A stretch of DNA of 10,179 nt, taken from positions 1 through 10,179 of the forward strand of contig CANMQR010000011.1 in NCBI GenBank assembly GCA_947499925.1, in the 5' to 3' direction. This stretch comes from Neisseriaceae bacterium (GTDB lineage Bacteria > Pseudomonadota > Gammaproteobacteria > Burkholderiales > UBA11063). The position numbers and the translations under genes were made by a program. Below, in pieces: positions 1-7,006 of the stretch. Every line of letters begins with the position of its first letter. The stretch's first letter is position 1. The notes beneath the pieces were generated by a model. It worked only from the letters and a program-made list of their open reading frames with translations, did no database searches and was not told where the DNA came from.

Positions 1-303
<303 letters not shown>

Positions 304-316
<13 letters not shown>

Positions 317-999
317 ATTTTTGCGGTTCCTAGAATTGGGGATGGTTTTGCTTGATAACTTTGAGGCTGTTTTTTTATTTTTATAAAAGTAGCTATATTT
401 TTGACCGCAACTAAACCAAAAGAATTTGCTAATGTTGGAAACCAGCGATCGCCAATTTTATCAATGAAACCAAGTCTTGATAGCGTTTTCTCGTTTTTTA
501 CAATAGGGCAATAACCCAAGAATTTACCACCTTGAATACTGAAATGTAGATTATTTAATTGCTTTTTAATGATATTTAATTTAATCGGAGTTGCATTATT
601 TAGGTACTCATTATTTTTAATCTGATGCCCAAAAAATGAACTGCTGTTAAAAACTGTGATGACTAATTTACCGCGGGGGATGAGAACTCTTTGAAACTCA
701 TTAAGTATTAGTTCATAATTAGGCATAAATTCAAGAGCGTGGGGACATACGATAAGGTCAACACTATTAGTCTCAAAAGGTAAATTAAATAAGTTACATT
801 TTATATCTTTACCAATTACATAATGGTTGTTTATTTTATTACCATTAAGAAAATTTAATTCTGGTAGTCCAATTTGTAATGAGTAGTAACCAAAGACATT
901 GTGTACTGCATTTTGATAGAATTTTGTTTCATTCAGAAGTGTATACTTACCGTGGGCGGTGTATAATAACCACTGTTGTAATTTTTGAAGATTTGGCAT
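304..999 (-). CDS. YafS-like class I SAM-dependent methyltransferase
   Basis: Predicted cytoplasmic S-adenosylmethionine-dependent methyltransferase of 231 aa; the substrate is unknown. It resembles E. coli YafS, which also neighbours gloB and rnhA. Visible signs are LQIG (41-44) at the place of motif [20 protein letters not shown] (73-91) as the acidic loop and strand 4, and [18 protein letters not shown] (101-118) as motifs post-II/III, followed by SSSFFG as in YafS (NPISFMG). Motif I lacks the glycine-rich E/DxGxGxG, which is common in this subfamily, so cofactor binding is assumed rather than shown. The C-terminal 25 residues are basic and low in complexity. The start at 999 is preferred because the N-terminal [15 protein letters not shown] segment looks family-like. 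It leaves one base between this ATG and the gloB ATG. The gene overlaps rnhA by 13 bp. Methyltransferase class is fairly sure, function is not. Confidence 0.8.
962..967 (+). promoter_or_regulatory. Candidate -10 box for gloB inside the methyltransferase gene
   Basis: A perfect TATAAT lies 33 bases before the gloB ATG, inside the opposite gene. No good -35 hexamer is found at 16-18 bp. As the divergent start codons are one base apart, any nearby gloB promoter has to be in this coding sequence. In AT-rich DNA such hexamers also occur by chance, so this is tentative. Confidence 0.35.
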
Positions 1000-1000
1000 A

Positions 1001-1762
1001 ATGCAAATTGGTTACCTTAAAGCTTTTAGCGACAATTATATTTGGTTTATACAACACGAGAGAGACTTAATTATTGTTGATCCAGGCTCATCTACTGTAG
1101 TGCTTGATTATATCATAACTAACAAATTTAATTTGCTAGCTATTTTATTAACTCATGATCATGCTGATCATATGGGTGGTGTTGCTGATATTGTTAGCTA
1201 TGCTCCAAATGTTCCAGTATATGGCATGGGAAGTATTGCAACTAATGAACTATTTGGCAATGAAAGTATTCCTTTATGTCCTTGGCTACAAGTTAAAACA
1301 ATTGCAACCCCTGGGCATACATATACTGGAATTTGTTATATTGTAGAATTTCTGGGACTGACGCATATATTTACCGGAGATACATTATTTGCTTCAGGTT
1401 GTGGGCGGGTATTTACTAATGATTTTGTTGCTATGTATAAATCTTTAACTCAGTTGTCTAATTTGCAACAAGATATTTTGATATATCCAGGTCATGAGTA
1501 CACTATCAAAAATTTACAATTTGCACAATTTATTGAGCCTAATAATAACGATATCACTAAGCGTATAGAGTGTGAACAAGATAAATTAGATCGTCTAGGA
1601 AACTCCCTTCCAATATCAATGGGGGTAGAGCTTTTAACAAATCCTTTTTTACGTACTAATGATAGAAATATAATTGATAGCGTTTCTAAAATTATTGGGC
1701 AAGAAGTAAAGTCTGGTTTAGATTGCTTTATAAAATTACGCGAATTAAGAAATAATTTTTAA
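1001..1762 (+). CDS. gloB: Hydroxyacylglutathione hydrolase (glyoxalase II)
   Basis: Hydrolyses S-D-lactoylglutathione to D-lactate and glutathione, the second step of methylglyoxal detoxification, in the cytoplasm. It is a metallo-beta-lactamase fold protein of 253 aa, the usual length for bacterial GloB. The metal-binding signature THDHADH gives H52, H54, D56 and H57. Further ligands are H106 (TPGHT), D127 (FTGDTLF) and H165 (YPGHEYT). GCGRVF (133-138) and the C-terminal NPFLR (214-218) are typical of glyoxalase II and separate it from other hydrolases of the fold. The N-terminus (AFSDNYIWFI) matches the family, so the start at 1001 is likely right. The ribosome binding site is weak (GAAG at 987-990). 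The gene diverges from the methyltransferase gene with a one-base gap, and dnaB follows 45 bp downstream. Confidence 0.95.
   Translation: MQIGYLKAFSDNYIWFIQHERDLIIVDPGSSTVVLDYIITNKFNLLAILLTHDHADHMGGVADIVSYAPNVPVYGMGSIATNELFGNESIPLCPWLQVKTIATPGHTYTGICYIVEFLGLTHIFTGDTLFASGCGRVFTNDFVAMYKSLTQLSNLQQDILIYPGHEYTIKNLQFAQFIEPNNNDITKRIECEQDKLDRLGNSLPISMGVELLTNPFLRTNDRNIIDSVSKIIGQEVKSGLDCFIKLRELRNNF
1035..1040 (-). promoter_or_regulatory. Candidate -10 box for the methyltransferase-rnhA unit inside gloB
   Basis: The plus strand reads ATTATA here, so the minus strand has a perfect TATAAT 35 bases before the methyltransferase start at 999. No recognisable -35 is seen at the right spacing. It mirrors the plus-strand box at 962-967. 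If both were used, the 5' ends of the two mRNAs would be complementary over roughly 50 bases. Tentative because of AT-richness. Confidence 0.3.
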
Positions 1763-1768
1763 GTTTTA

Positions 1769-1787
1769 TACCATGTATTTCATGGTA
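1769..1787 (+). other. Short hairpin between gloB and dnaB
   Basis: TACCATG and CATGGTA form a perfect 7-bp stem around a 5-base loop, starting 7 bases after the gloB stop. No U-rich run follows, so it is not a convincing intrinsic terminator. It could act as a weak pause site or mRNA 3' end stabiliser between gloB and dnaB, or be chance. I see no clear dnaB promoter in the 45-bp gap; TAGAAT at 1793-1798 is the nearest -10-like string. Confidence 0.3.
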
Positions 1788-1807
1788 GTCTATAGAATAG
1801 GTTAATA

Positions 1808-3178
1808 ATGGAAGAAAATAATGTTGTATCAATCCTAAAAACTCCGCCACATTCAATTGAGGCGGAGCAAATGATTTTAGGAGGGTTATTAATTGATGAA
1901 GATGCGTATATAGATATAGCTGGTATTTTACATGAAGGACATTTTTATCGTAAAGAACACCAAATAATCTTTCATCATATGGTACGCCTAAAAAGTATTA
2001 ATAAAAATGTTGATGCAATTACTATTTCTGATGCATTAGTACAATCGAATCAATTAGAGTATATTGGTGGTTATGAATATATCAATAATCTAGTAGATGC
2101 AACAGTTAGTAGTAGTAATATCAAAAGTTATGCTTCAATTGTAAGAGAGCGCTATGTACTTCGTGAGCTTGTAAAGGCAGGGTCTGAGATTGCTGATAAT
2201 GCATATTCTCCCGAAGGGCGTGATATTGATGTTATTTTGGATGAGTCAGAACAGCGAATTTTTAAGATTAAGGATTTAAATACCAGTAATAAGCAATTTG
2301 CAGATTTGAAGATTTTATTGGAACGAGTTATTGAACGAACTATCCAAATGGCCGAGAGAGAAGATAAAAATGCGGTTACAGGTATCGCAACACATTTTCA
2401 TCAATTAGATCAGATGACATCAGGGTTACAACGTGGAGAATTAATTATCGTTGCAGGACGTCCTGGTATGGGTAAAACATCTTTCGCACTTAATATAGCT
2501 GAGAATGTTGCACTTAAAAACAAACTTCCAGTAGCAGTGTTTTCAATGGAGATGACTGGGGAGCAGTTGGTGCAAAGACTACTTAGTTCTGTTGCTATGG
2601 TTGATCAAGGCTCGATAAAAAGAGGTGATTTATCCCATGATGATATGGACAAAATGTTTTTAGCAATGAATGAATTACGTAATGCCCCAATTCATATAGC
2701 AGAAACTCCAGGAATTAATGTGATTGATTTGAGAGCTCGTGTAAGACGTCTAAAAGATACTCTGGGTGATTTGGGTCTTATTGTTATTGACTATGTACAA
2801 ATTATGTCAGGGCTTGGTAATGGCAGAAATACCAATAGGGCTCAGGAAATAGCTGATATTTCAAGGTCTTTAAAATCTCTAGCTCTAGAGTTAAATGTAC
2901 CAATAGTGTTATTGTCGCAGTTAAATCGTGAAGTTGAGAGTCGACAAGATAAACGCCCAAATATTGCAGATTTACGTGAGTCTGGAGCCTTGGAGCAAGA
3001 TGCCGATATTATCTTATTGCTTTATCGTGATAGCTATTATGATAAAGAAAGTAAAAAAGGTAATCTATCTGAAATTAATATTGCCAAAAACAGAAGTGGC
3101 TCAACTGGGGTGGTAGAATTAGCCTTTATAGCTAAATCAACTCGTTTTGAAAACCCATACCTGGATTATTCTGAATAG
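1808..3178 (+). CDS. dnaB: Replicative DNA helicase DnaB
   Basis: Hexameric 5'-3' helicase that unwinds DNA at the replication fork and recruits primase. The 456 aa are close to the E. coli length (471). The N-terminal domain (about 12-115) opens with PPHSIEAEQMILGGLL, the typical DnaB start. A linker to about 185 is followed by the RecA-like motor domain. Walker A is GRPGMGKTS (217-225, K223). Next comes VFSMEM with the catalytic glutamate (about 244-249). Walker B is LIVIDYVQIM (324-333), followed by LSQLNREVESR (369-379) and the ADLRESGALEQDAD segment (387-400). AKNRSGSTG (426-434) carries the likely arginine finger R429. No intein interrupts these motifs, which are common intein sites. 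An AGGT stands 6 bases before the ATG. The stop overlaps the nth start by one base, indicating a dnaB-nth transcription unit. Confidence 0.97.
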   Translation: MEENNVVSILKTPPHSIEAEQMILGGLLIDEDAYIDIAGILHEGHFYRKEHQIIFHHMVRLKSINKNVDAITISDALVQSNQLEYIGGYEYINNLVDATVSSSNIKSYASIVRERYVLRELVKAGSEIADNAYSPEGRDIDVILDESEQRIFKIKDLNTSNKQFADLKILLERVIERTIQMAEREDKNAVTGIATHFHQLDQMTSGLQRGELIIVAGRPGMGKTSFALNIAENVALKNKLPVAVFSMEMTGEQLVQRLLSSVAMVDQGSIKRGDLSHDDMDKMFLAMNELRNAPIHIAETPGINVIDLRARVRRLKDTLGDLGLIVIDYVQIMSGLGNGRNTNRAQEIADISRSLKSLALELNVPIVLLSQLNREVESRQDKRPNIADLRESGALEQDADIILLLYRDSYYDKESKKGNLSEINIAKNRSGSTGVVELAFIAKSTRFENPYLDYSE

Positions 3179-3807
3179 TGGATAGAAAGCAACAAGCAAA
3201 AGAAATATTTGCAATTTTAAGTCATGATAATCCAAATCCAACTACTGAACTAGTTTATAACTCAGAGTTTGAGCTGTTAGTAGCTGTTGTGCTATCAGCT
3301 CAGGCAACTGATGTGGGGGTTAATAAAGCAACTAAGGTGCTTTATCAAGTAGCAAATACACCAGAAAAAATTATTAGTATTGGACAAGAAAAGCTCGAAC
3401 AATATATCAAAACGATTGGTTTATATAAAACCAAGGCCAAAAATGTATATAATCTTTGTCATATATTGGTAAATGAATATCAATCAAAAGTGCCACAAGA
3501 ATTTGATGATCTTGTTAAATTACCTGGAGTAGGGCGAAAAACTGCCAACGTAATTCTAAATACATTATTTGGGAAACTCACAATAGCAGTTGATACGCAC
3601 ATCTTTCGGGTTGGTAATCGTCTTGGAATAGCAAAAGGCACTACTCCACTAGCTGTGGAATTAAAATTAAACAAAGTAATCCCTAAAGAATTTAAACTAG
3701 ATGCCCATCATCACCTGATTTTACATGGTCGCTACATTTGTAAAGCACGAACACCAATGTGTAGCCAATGTATCATAAATCATTGCTGTGATTATTATTC
3801 GTCTTAG
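3178..3807 (+). CDS. nth: Endonuclease III, DNA glycosylase/AP lyase
   Basis: Removes oxidised pyrimidines from DNA and cuts at the abasic site in base excision repair. The 209 aa protein is close to E. coli Nth (211 aa). The start is GTG, overlapping the dnaB stop as TAGTG. No ATG is available nearby, and the N-terminus aligns with the family (NPNPTTEL, then LLVAVVLSAQATDVGVNKAT). The helix-hairpin-helix is LPGVGRKTANV (115-125), with catalytic K121 and the catalytic aspartate D139 in AVDTHIFRV. The [4Fe-4S] cluster cysteines are C188, C195, C198 and C204 (CX6CX2CX5C). An extra cysteine, C203, is adjacent. The stop codon TAG is created by the small inverted-repeat element that begins at this point. 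Without the element the codon would be TAA at the same place, so the protein is unchanged. Confidence 0.96.
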   Translation: MDRKQQAKEIFAILSHDNPNPTTELVYNSEFELLVAVVLSAQATDVGVNKATKVLYQVANTPEKIISIGQEKLEQYIKTIGLYKTKAKNVYNLCHILVNEYQSKVPQEFDDLVKLPGVGRKTANVILNTLFGKLTIAVDTHIFRVGNRLGIAKGTTPLAVELKLNKVIPKEFKLDAHHHLILHGRYICKARTPMCSQCIINHCCDYYSS

Positions 3808-3930
3808 GGCATGAGTTCCAAGCTCGTATCGAAACAGCAGTATGTTTTTGTTTGGAATGACGGAAGTGAGAATGTCATCCCAGATATAAACTAGTCGCTG
3901 CCTAAATGCGAATCTGGGATCCATGCCCTA
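3805..3930. mobile_element. MITE-like element with terminal inverted repeats and TA flanks
   Basis: The ends are TAGGGCATG (3805-3813) and CATGCCCTA (3922-3930), perfect inverted repeats that extend one more T/A outward. Less exact pairing runs inward to about 3838 and 3897, so each arm is near 35 bases with 24 matches by my count. An inner pair ATCCCAGAT (3877-3885) / ATCTGGGAT (3912-3920) is perfect. The body between the TAs is 122 bp, has no coding potential, and is about 46% G+C by hand count, higher than its AT-rich surroundings. TA on both sides is what IS630/Tc1-mariner transposases leave as a target duplication. This suggests a non-autonomous MITE; no transposase is present. The strong foldback may also end nth transcription. 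Copies elsewhere in the genome, which would prove mobility, cannot be seen here. Confidence 0.65.
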
Positions 3931-3976
3931 AAATATTAGCAAGTTTCTCTTCGGTGTGTTATCAAATTCCCATACA

Positions 3977-3985
3977 TGATATAAT
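3977..3985 (+). promoter_or_regulatory. Extended -10 promoter for the his operon
   Basis: TGATATAAT is a perfect extended -10 (TGnTATAAT) 32 bases before the hisN ATG. The -35 region is poor: TTATCA at 3959-3964 has four of six consensus bases but only a 15-bp spacer. Extended -10 promoters tolerate this. The predicted start near 3992 gives a leader of about 26 bases, too short for a histidine attenuator. The AT-rich stretch 3931-4017 holds nothing else I recognise. Confidence 0.55.
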
Positions 3986-4017
3986 TATGTCTATTTTTAG
4001 TAAGTTAGTGGTAGATT

Positions 4018-4803
4018 ATGGAAAAAGCATTTAGGGACGAATTTTTTTTAGCTGGGATTCAACTAGCTGAATTAGCCTCAGATATAAGCCGTAATTATTT
4101 TCGTAAGCCTTTAAATATTGAATCTAAAACTTATGATCATTCACCAGTATCTATTGCAGATAAAAAAATTGAGGAAAGTCTTAGGTCTTGGATCAAAAGT
4201 AATTATCCAAGCCATGGTATAATAGGTGAAGAGTATCTTGATCAAAATAAAAACGCAAAATATACTTGGGTTATTGACCCAATTGATGGAACGGTTGCTT
4301 TTTTGTGTGGTAAACCAACATATACAACACTAATAGCATTACTTGAAAACGATGTGCCACAAATTGGAATTATAGATCAGCCAATACTTGAAGATAGGTT
4401 TGTTGGGGTTAATGGACAAGGTGCGTGGTTAAATGGTAAAAAACTTGTAACTAGCGATATTAAGCTATTAGCAGATGCTAGATTAAATGCTACAACACCA
4501 TATATGTTTAAAACAGATATCGAACAACAAAAGTTTTCTTTATTAAAAGAACAGGTTAAGCTCACAGGTTTTGGAGGAGATGCCTATTCCTATGGCTTGT
4601 TAGCTAATGGACATATTGATTTAATTATGGAAGCTGATTTACATTTTTATGATGTTGCAGCATTGATACCTATTATTGAAGAAAGCGGTGGAGTTATTAC
4701 TGACTGGAATGGTAATAAGATTACCCAGGAGAGTTTTTGTGGTCAGTGTTTAGCATCAGCTAATCAAAAACTACATGAAGCTACACTTAGAATTATTGCT
4801 TAA
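4018..4803 (+). CDS. hisN: Inositol-monophosphatase-family phosphatase, probable histidinol-phosphatase
   Basis: Likely hydrolyses L-histidinol phosphate to L-histidinol, step 8 of histidine synthesis. The fold is the Mg-dependent, Li-sensitive phosphatase family. The 261 aa length is typical. Metal ligands are visible: E71 in GIIGEE, D87 and D90 in WVIDPIDGT (84-92), and D212 in FYDVAALIPIIEESGG (210-225). SPVSIADKKIEE (42-53) is the N-terminal helix motif of the HisN-like branch. The family alone also allows inositol-phosphate, PAP or fructose-bisphosphate phosphatases. The histidinol-phosphate role is inferred because it leads a his operon that otherwise has no phosphatase: the HisB module here lacks the HAD phosphatase domain found in E. 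coli HisB. The ribosome binding site is weak (GTGGT, 4008-4012). It follows an extended -10 promoter, and hisG starts 11 bases downstream. Confidence 0.85.
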   Translation: MEKAFRDEFFLAGIQLAELASDISRNYFRKPLNIESKTYDHSPVSIADKKIEESLRSWIKSNYPSHGIIGEEYLDQNKNAKYTWVIDPIDGTVAFLCGKPTYTTLIALLENDVPQIGIIDQPILEDRFVGVNGQGAWLNGKKLVTSDIKLLADARLNATTPYMFKTDIEQQKFSLLKEQVKLTGFGGDAYSYGLLANGHIDLIMEADLHFYDVAALIPIIEESGGVITDWNGNKITQESFCGQCLASANQKLHEATLRIIA

Positions 4804-4811
4804 AAGGGAAG
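4804..4811 (+). promoter_or_regulatory. Ribosome binding site that fixes the TTG start of hisG
   Basis: AAGGGAAG lies directly after the hisN stop and just before TTG at 4815, with AGGG six bases from the start codon. It supports TTG as the hisG start, since no in-frame ATG occurs nearby and the next methionine is residue 50. Confidence 0.6.
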
Positions 4812-4814
4812 AAA

Positions 4815-5693
4815 TTGAATACAAGATTAAGAATTGCGCTACAAAAATCTGGGAAACTATCTGATGGTAGTATTGATTTATTAAATAAATGTAGTTTTAA
4901 TATACGTCCAGCAAAAAATCATTATTTAGTTAAATCAGATGAATTAAATACTGATTTTTTAATGGTTCGGGACGATGATATTCCCGGATTTATTGATAGT
5001 GGCGCTTCAGATATTGGTATTGCTGGAGAGAATCTATTTATCGAATACCAACTTGATAATCCTAATAGTAATATTGAAATAATATCACGCTTAAAATTCG
5101 CTACTTGTAGATTAAGTATTGCAGTTATTAATGATGGTAGTGTTAAATGTCTAAATGATCTAAATGATAAAACTATCGCAACTTCATATCCTTCAACCCT
5201 AAAAGACTTCTTAAATAAGAATAATATTAATGCCAAAATAATCGTAATGCATGGTTCGGTTGAGTTAGCACCAAAGATTGGGATTGCTGATGCTATTTGT
5301 GATTTGGTATCAACTGGTACTACACTTAAAGAAAATGGTTTATTTGAAATGGAAGTAATTCTTAGAAGTGAAGCTGTTTTAATTGGGCGTAAAGGTCTTA
5401 GCTCCGATATCAAAAAGAGAGTTGATGAACTAATATTTAGATTTCAAAGTGTAATTAAAGCAAAAAATAGTAAATATATTATGTTACATATAGATAAATC
5501 AAATGTAGCTAAATTAAAAAACCTACTACCTGGATGTGAAGCTCCAACTACCCTAGCACTTGATGGTTATCCTGACAAAGTTGCGGTGCATGTTGTTTGT
5601 GAGGAAAATGTATTTTGGGATACGATATCAAAACTTAAAAGCATTGGTGCAACTTCTATATTGTCTGTTGCAATTGAAAAGATGATGGAGTAG
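4815..5693 (+). CDS. hisG: ATP phosphoribosyltransferase, long form
   Basis: Condenses ATP with PRPP to phosphoribosyl-ATP, the committed and feedback-controlled first step of histidine synthesis. The 292 aa are the long form, which carries its own C-terminal ACT-like histidine-binding domain (about 222-292), so no HisZ partner is needed. The N-terminal NTRLRIALQKSGKLSDGS is almost that of E. coli HisG. VRDDDIPG (51-58) and the PRPP loop DAICDLVSTGTT (159-170) are present. The C-terminal tail GATSILSVAIEKMME matches the enterobacterial end. The start codon is TTG at 4815, chosen because the conserved N-terminus begins immediately after it and a good ribosome binding site precedes it. It lies 11 bases after hisN and two bases before hisD. 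The hexameric enzyme is expected to be inhibited by histidine, which is family knowledge and not visible here. Confidence 0.96.
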   Translation: MNTRLRIALQKSGKLSDGSIDLLNKCSFNIRPAKNHYLVKSDELNTDFLMVRDDDIPGFIDSGASDIGIAGENLFIEYQLDNPNSNIEIISRLKFATCRLSIAVINDGSVKCLNDLNDKTIATSYPSTLKDFLNKNNINAKIIVMHGSVELAPKIGIADAICDLVSTGTTLKENGLFEMEVILRSEAVLIGRKGLSSDIKKRVDELIFRFQSVIKAKNSKYIMLHIDKSNVAKLKNLLPGCEAPTTLALDGYPDKVAVHVVCEENVFWDTISKLKSIGATSILSVAIEKMME

Positions 5694-5695
5694 GG

Positions 5696-7006
5696 ATGCT
5701 AAAAGTTAATTGGGCCAAATTAAGCTTAAGCGAAAAAAATAGTATCTTATCTAGAGGAAGTAGCCTAGAGAATGATAATAATTTGTCTAATATAGTAAGT
5801 GAAATTATCAATAATGTAAAAGCAAATGGTGATAGCGCACTTTATGAGTATAGTCAAAAATTTGATAGCGTGAAATTAGATAGTCTTCTTGTGACTAAAG
5901 AGGAGTACCTAGCTGCTGATAGTCTCGAACAACATTATAAAGATGCAATTACTAAGGCTTATGAGAATATTAGTCATTATCATAATATAAGTAAGCCAAA
6001 AGAATTTTCGTATACCAAAGATGGAATAGTACTGGGTAAAATATATCGCCCAATTGAGAAGGTTGGTTTATATATCCCCGGTGGTACTGCAACTCTTGTA
6101 TCAACGCTAATGATGCTAGCAATTCCAGCAAAAATTGCGGGGTGTGAGGACAAGATATTAGTAACGCCACCGATGAAAGACGGTAGCATATCTCCTGCTA
6201 TTTTATTTGCAGCAAATTTGTGTGGAATTGACAAAATCTACAAAATTGGTGGAGCTCAAGCTATTGCGGCACTTGCTTATGGTAGCAAGTCTATTCCGAA
6301 AGTTCATAAGATATTTGGACCTGGTAATAAATACGTTACTGAGGCGAAGTTACAAGTATCAGTAGGCAAAAGTATGACAGCTATTGATATGCCTGCAGGC
6401 CCTTCTGAAGTGTTGGTTATTGCTGATACAAATGCAATACCCGAGTTTGTCGCAAGTGACTTACTTGCCCAAGCTGAACATGATATTGATGCCCATGTTG
6501 TACTAGTAACGCCAGATCAAGATTTGGCGGATAAAGTATTGTCACATGTATTAATTCAAAAAAATCAATTAGCAAGACGTGAAATAATAGATAAGTCTTT
6601 AGCTAAAAGTGTGGTTGTAATAGCTAAGGATATTGATGAATGTTTTGAAATATCAAATATTTATGCTCCAGAACATTTAATCCTTCATTTGGATAATGCA
6701 ATGGATTATCTGAAACAGGTTAAAAACGCAGGTTCTGTGTTTGTTGGTAAATGGTCTCCTGAATCAGCAGGAGATTATTCTAGTGGAACTAATCATGTAT
6801 TACCAACGTATGGATATGCCAATATGTATAGTGGACTAGATGTAATTGGTTTTATGAAATCTATATCATTTCAAGATTTAAGTCCTCAGGGTCTTAAAAT
6901 GCTAGGCTTAAGTATAGAGAATTTAGCAACATTAGAAGGGCTTGATGCTCATAAAAATGCGGTTAGTATCAGACTAGATCACTTTAAAAAGGTAGAAAAT
7001 GTCTAA
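5696..7006 (+). CDS. hisD: Histidinol dehydrogenase
   Basis: Zn-dependent homodimeric enzyme that oxidises L-histidinol to L-histidine in two NAD-dependent steps, the last reactions of the pathway. The length is 436 aa, the usual size. The zinc ligands known from E. coli fall at identical numbers: Q259 and H262 (LLAQAEHD), D360 ([12 protein letters not shown]) and H419 (LDAHK). The catalytic pair E326-H327 is in [15 protein letters not shown] (123-132), [12 protein letters not shown] (185-196) and the FGPGNKYV region (207-214) form the conserved NAD-binding and substrate core. It starts two bases after the hisG stop, with GGAG inside the end of hisG as ribosome binding site. Its last eight bases overlap the start of the hisC/hisB fusion gene, so translation is probably coupled. 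Confidence 0.97.
   Translation: MLKVNWAKLSLSEKNSILSRGSSLENDNNLSNIVSEIINNVKANGDSALYEYSQKFDSVKLDSLLVTKEEYLAADSLEQHYKDAITKAYENISHYHNISKPKEFSYTKDGIVLGKIYRPIEKVGLYIPGGTATLVSTLMMLAIPAKIAGCEDKILVTPPMKDGSISPAILFAANLCGIDKIYKIGGAQAIAALAYGSKSIPKVHKIFGPGNKYVTEAKLQVSVGKSMTAIDMPAGPSEVLVIADTNAIPEFVASDLLAQAEHDIDAHVVLVTPDQDLADKVLSHVLIQKNQLARREIIDKSLAKSVVVIAKDIDECFEISNIYAPEHLILHLDNAMDYLKQVKNAGSVFVGKWSPESAGDYSSGTNHVLPTYGYANMYSGLDVIGFMKSISFQDLSPQGLKMLGLSIENLATLEGLDAHKNAVSIRLDHFKKVENV

Noticed and set aside
1155..1346. 63-aa plus-strand frame inside gloB
   Set aside because: It is an out-of-frame shadow of gloB; its hydrophobic look comes from T-rich codons.
1769..1787. Intrinsic terminator after gloB
   Set aside because: The 7-bp stem is not followed by a T run, so it is listed only as a hairpin.
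2440..3110. Intein in DnaB
   Set aside because: Walker A, Walker B and the later motifs follow at normal spacing in a 456-aa protein, so there is no insertion.
3721..3924. 67-aa minus-strand frame across the nth end and the inverted-repeat element
   Set aside because: It covers the element and the nth 3' end only by chance, shows no family resemblance, and is not a transposase fragment.
3987..4034. Possible leader peptide ATG...TAG overlapping the hisN start
   Set aside because: It has no histidine codons, and the predicted transcription start lies after its ATG, so it is unlikely to be a his attenuator peptide.
4922..5413. 163-aa open frame antisense to hisG
   Set aside because: It is a shadow of a well-supported hisG, has no recognisable domain, and is rich in Ser/Leu/Ile as expected from the reverse of this AT-rich gene.
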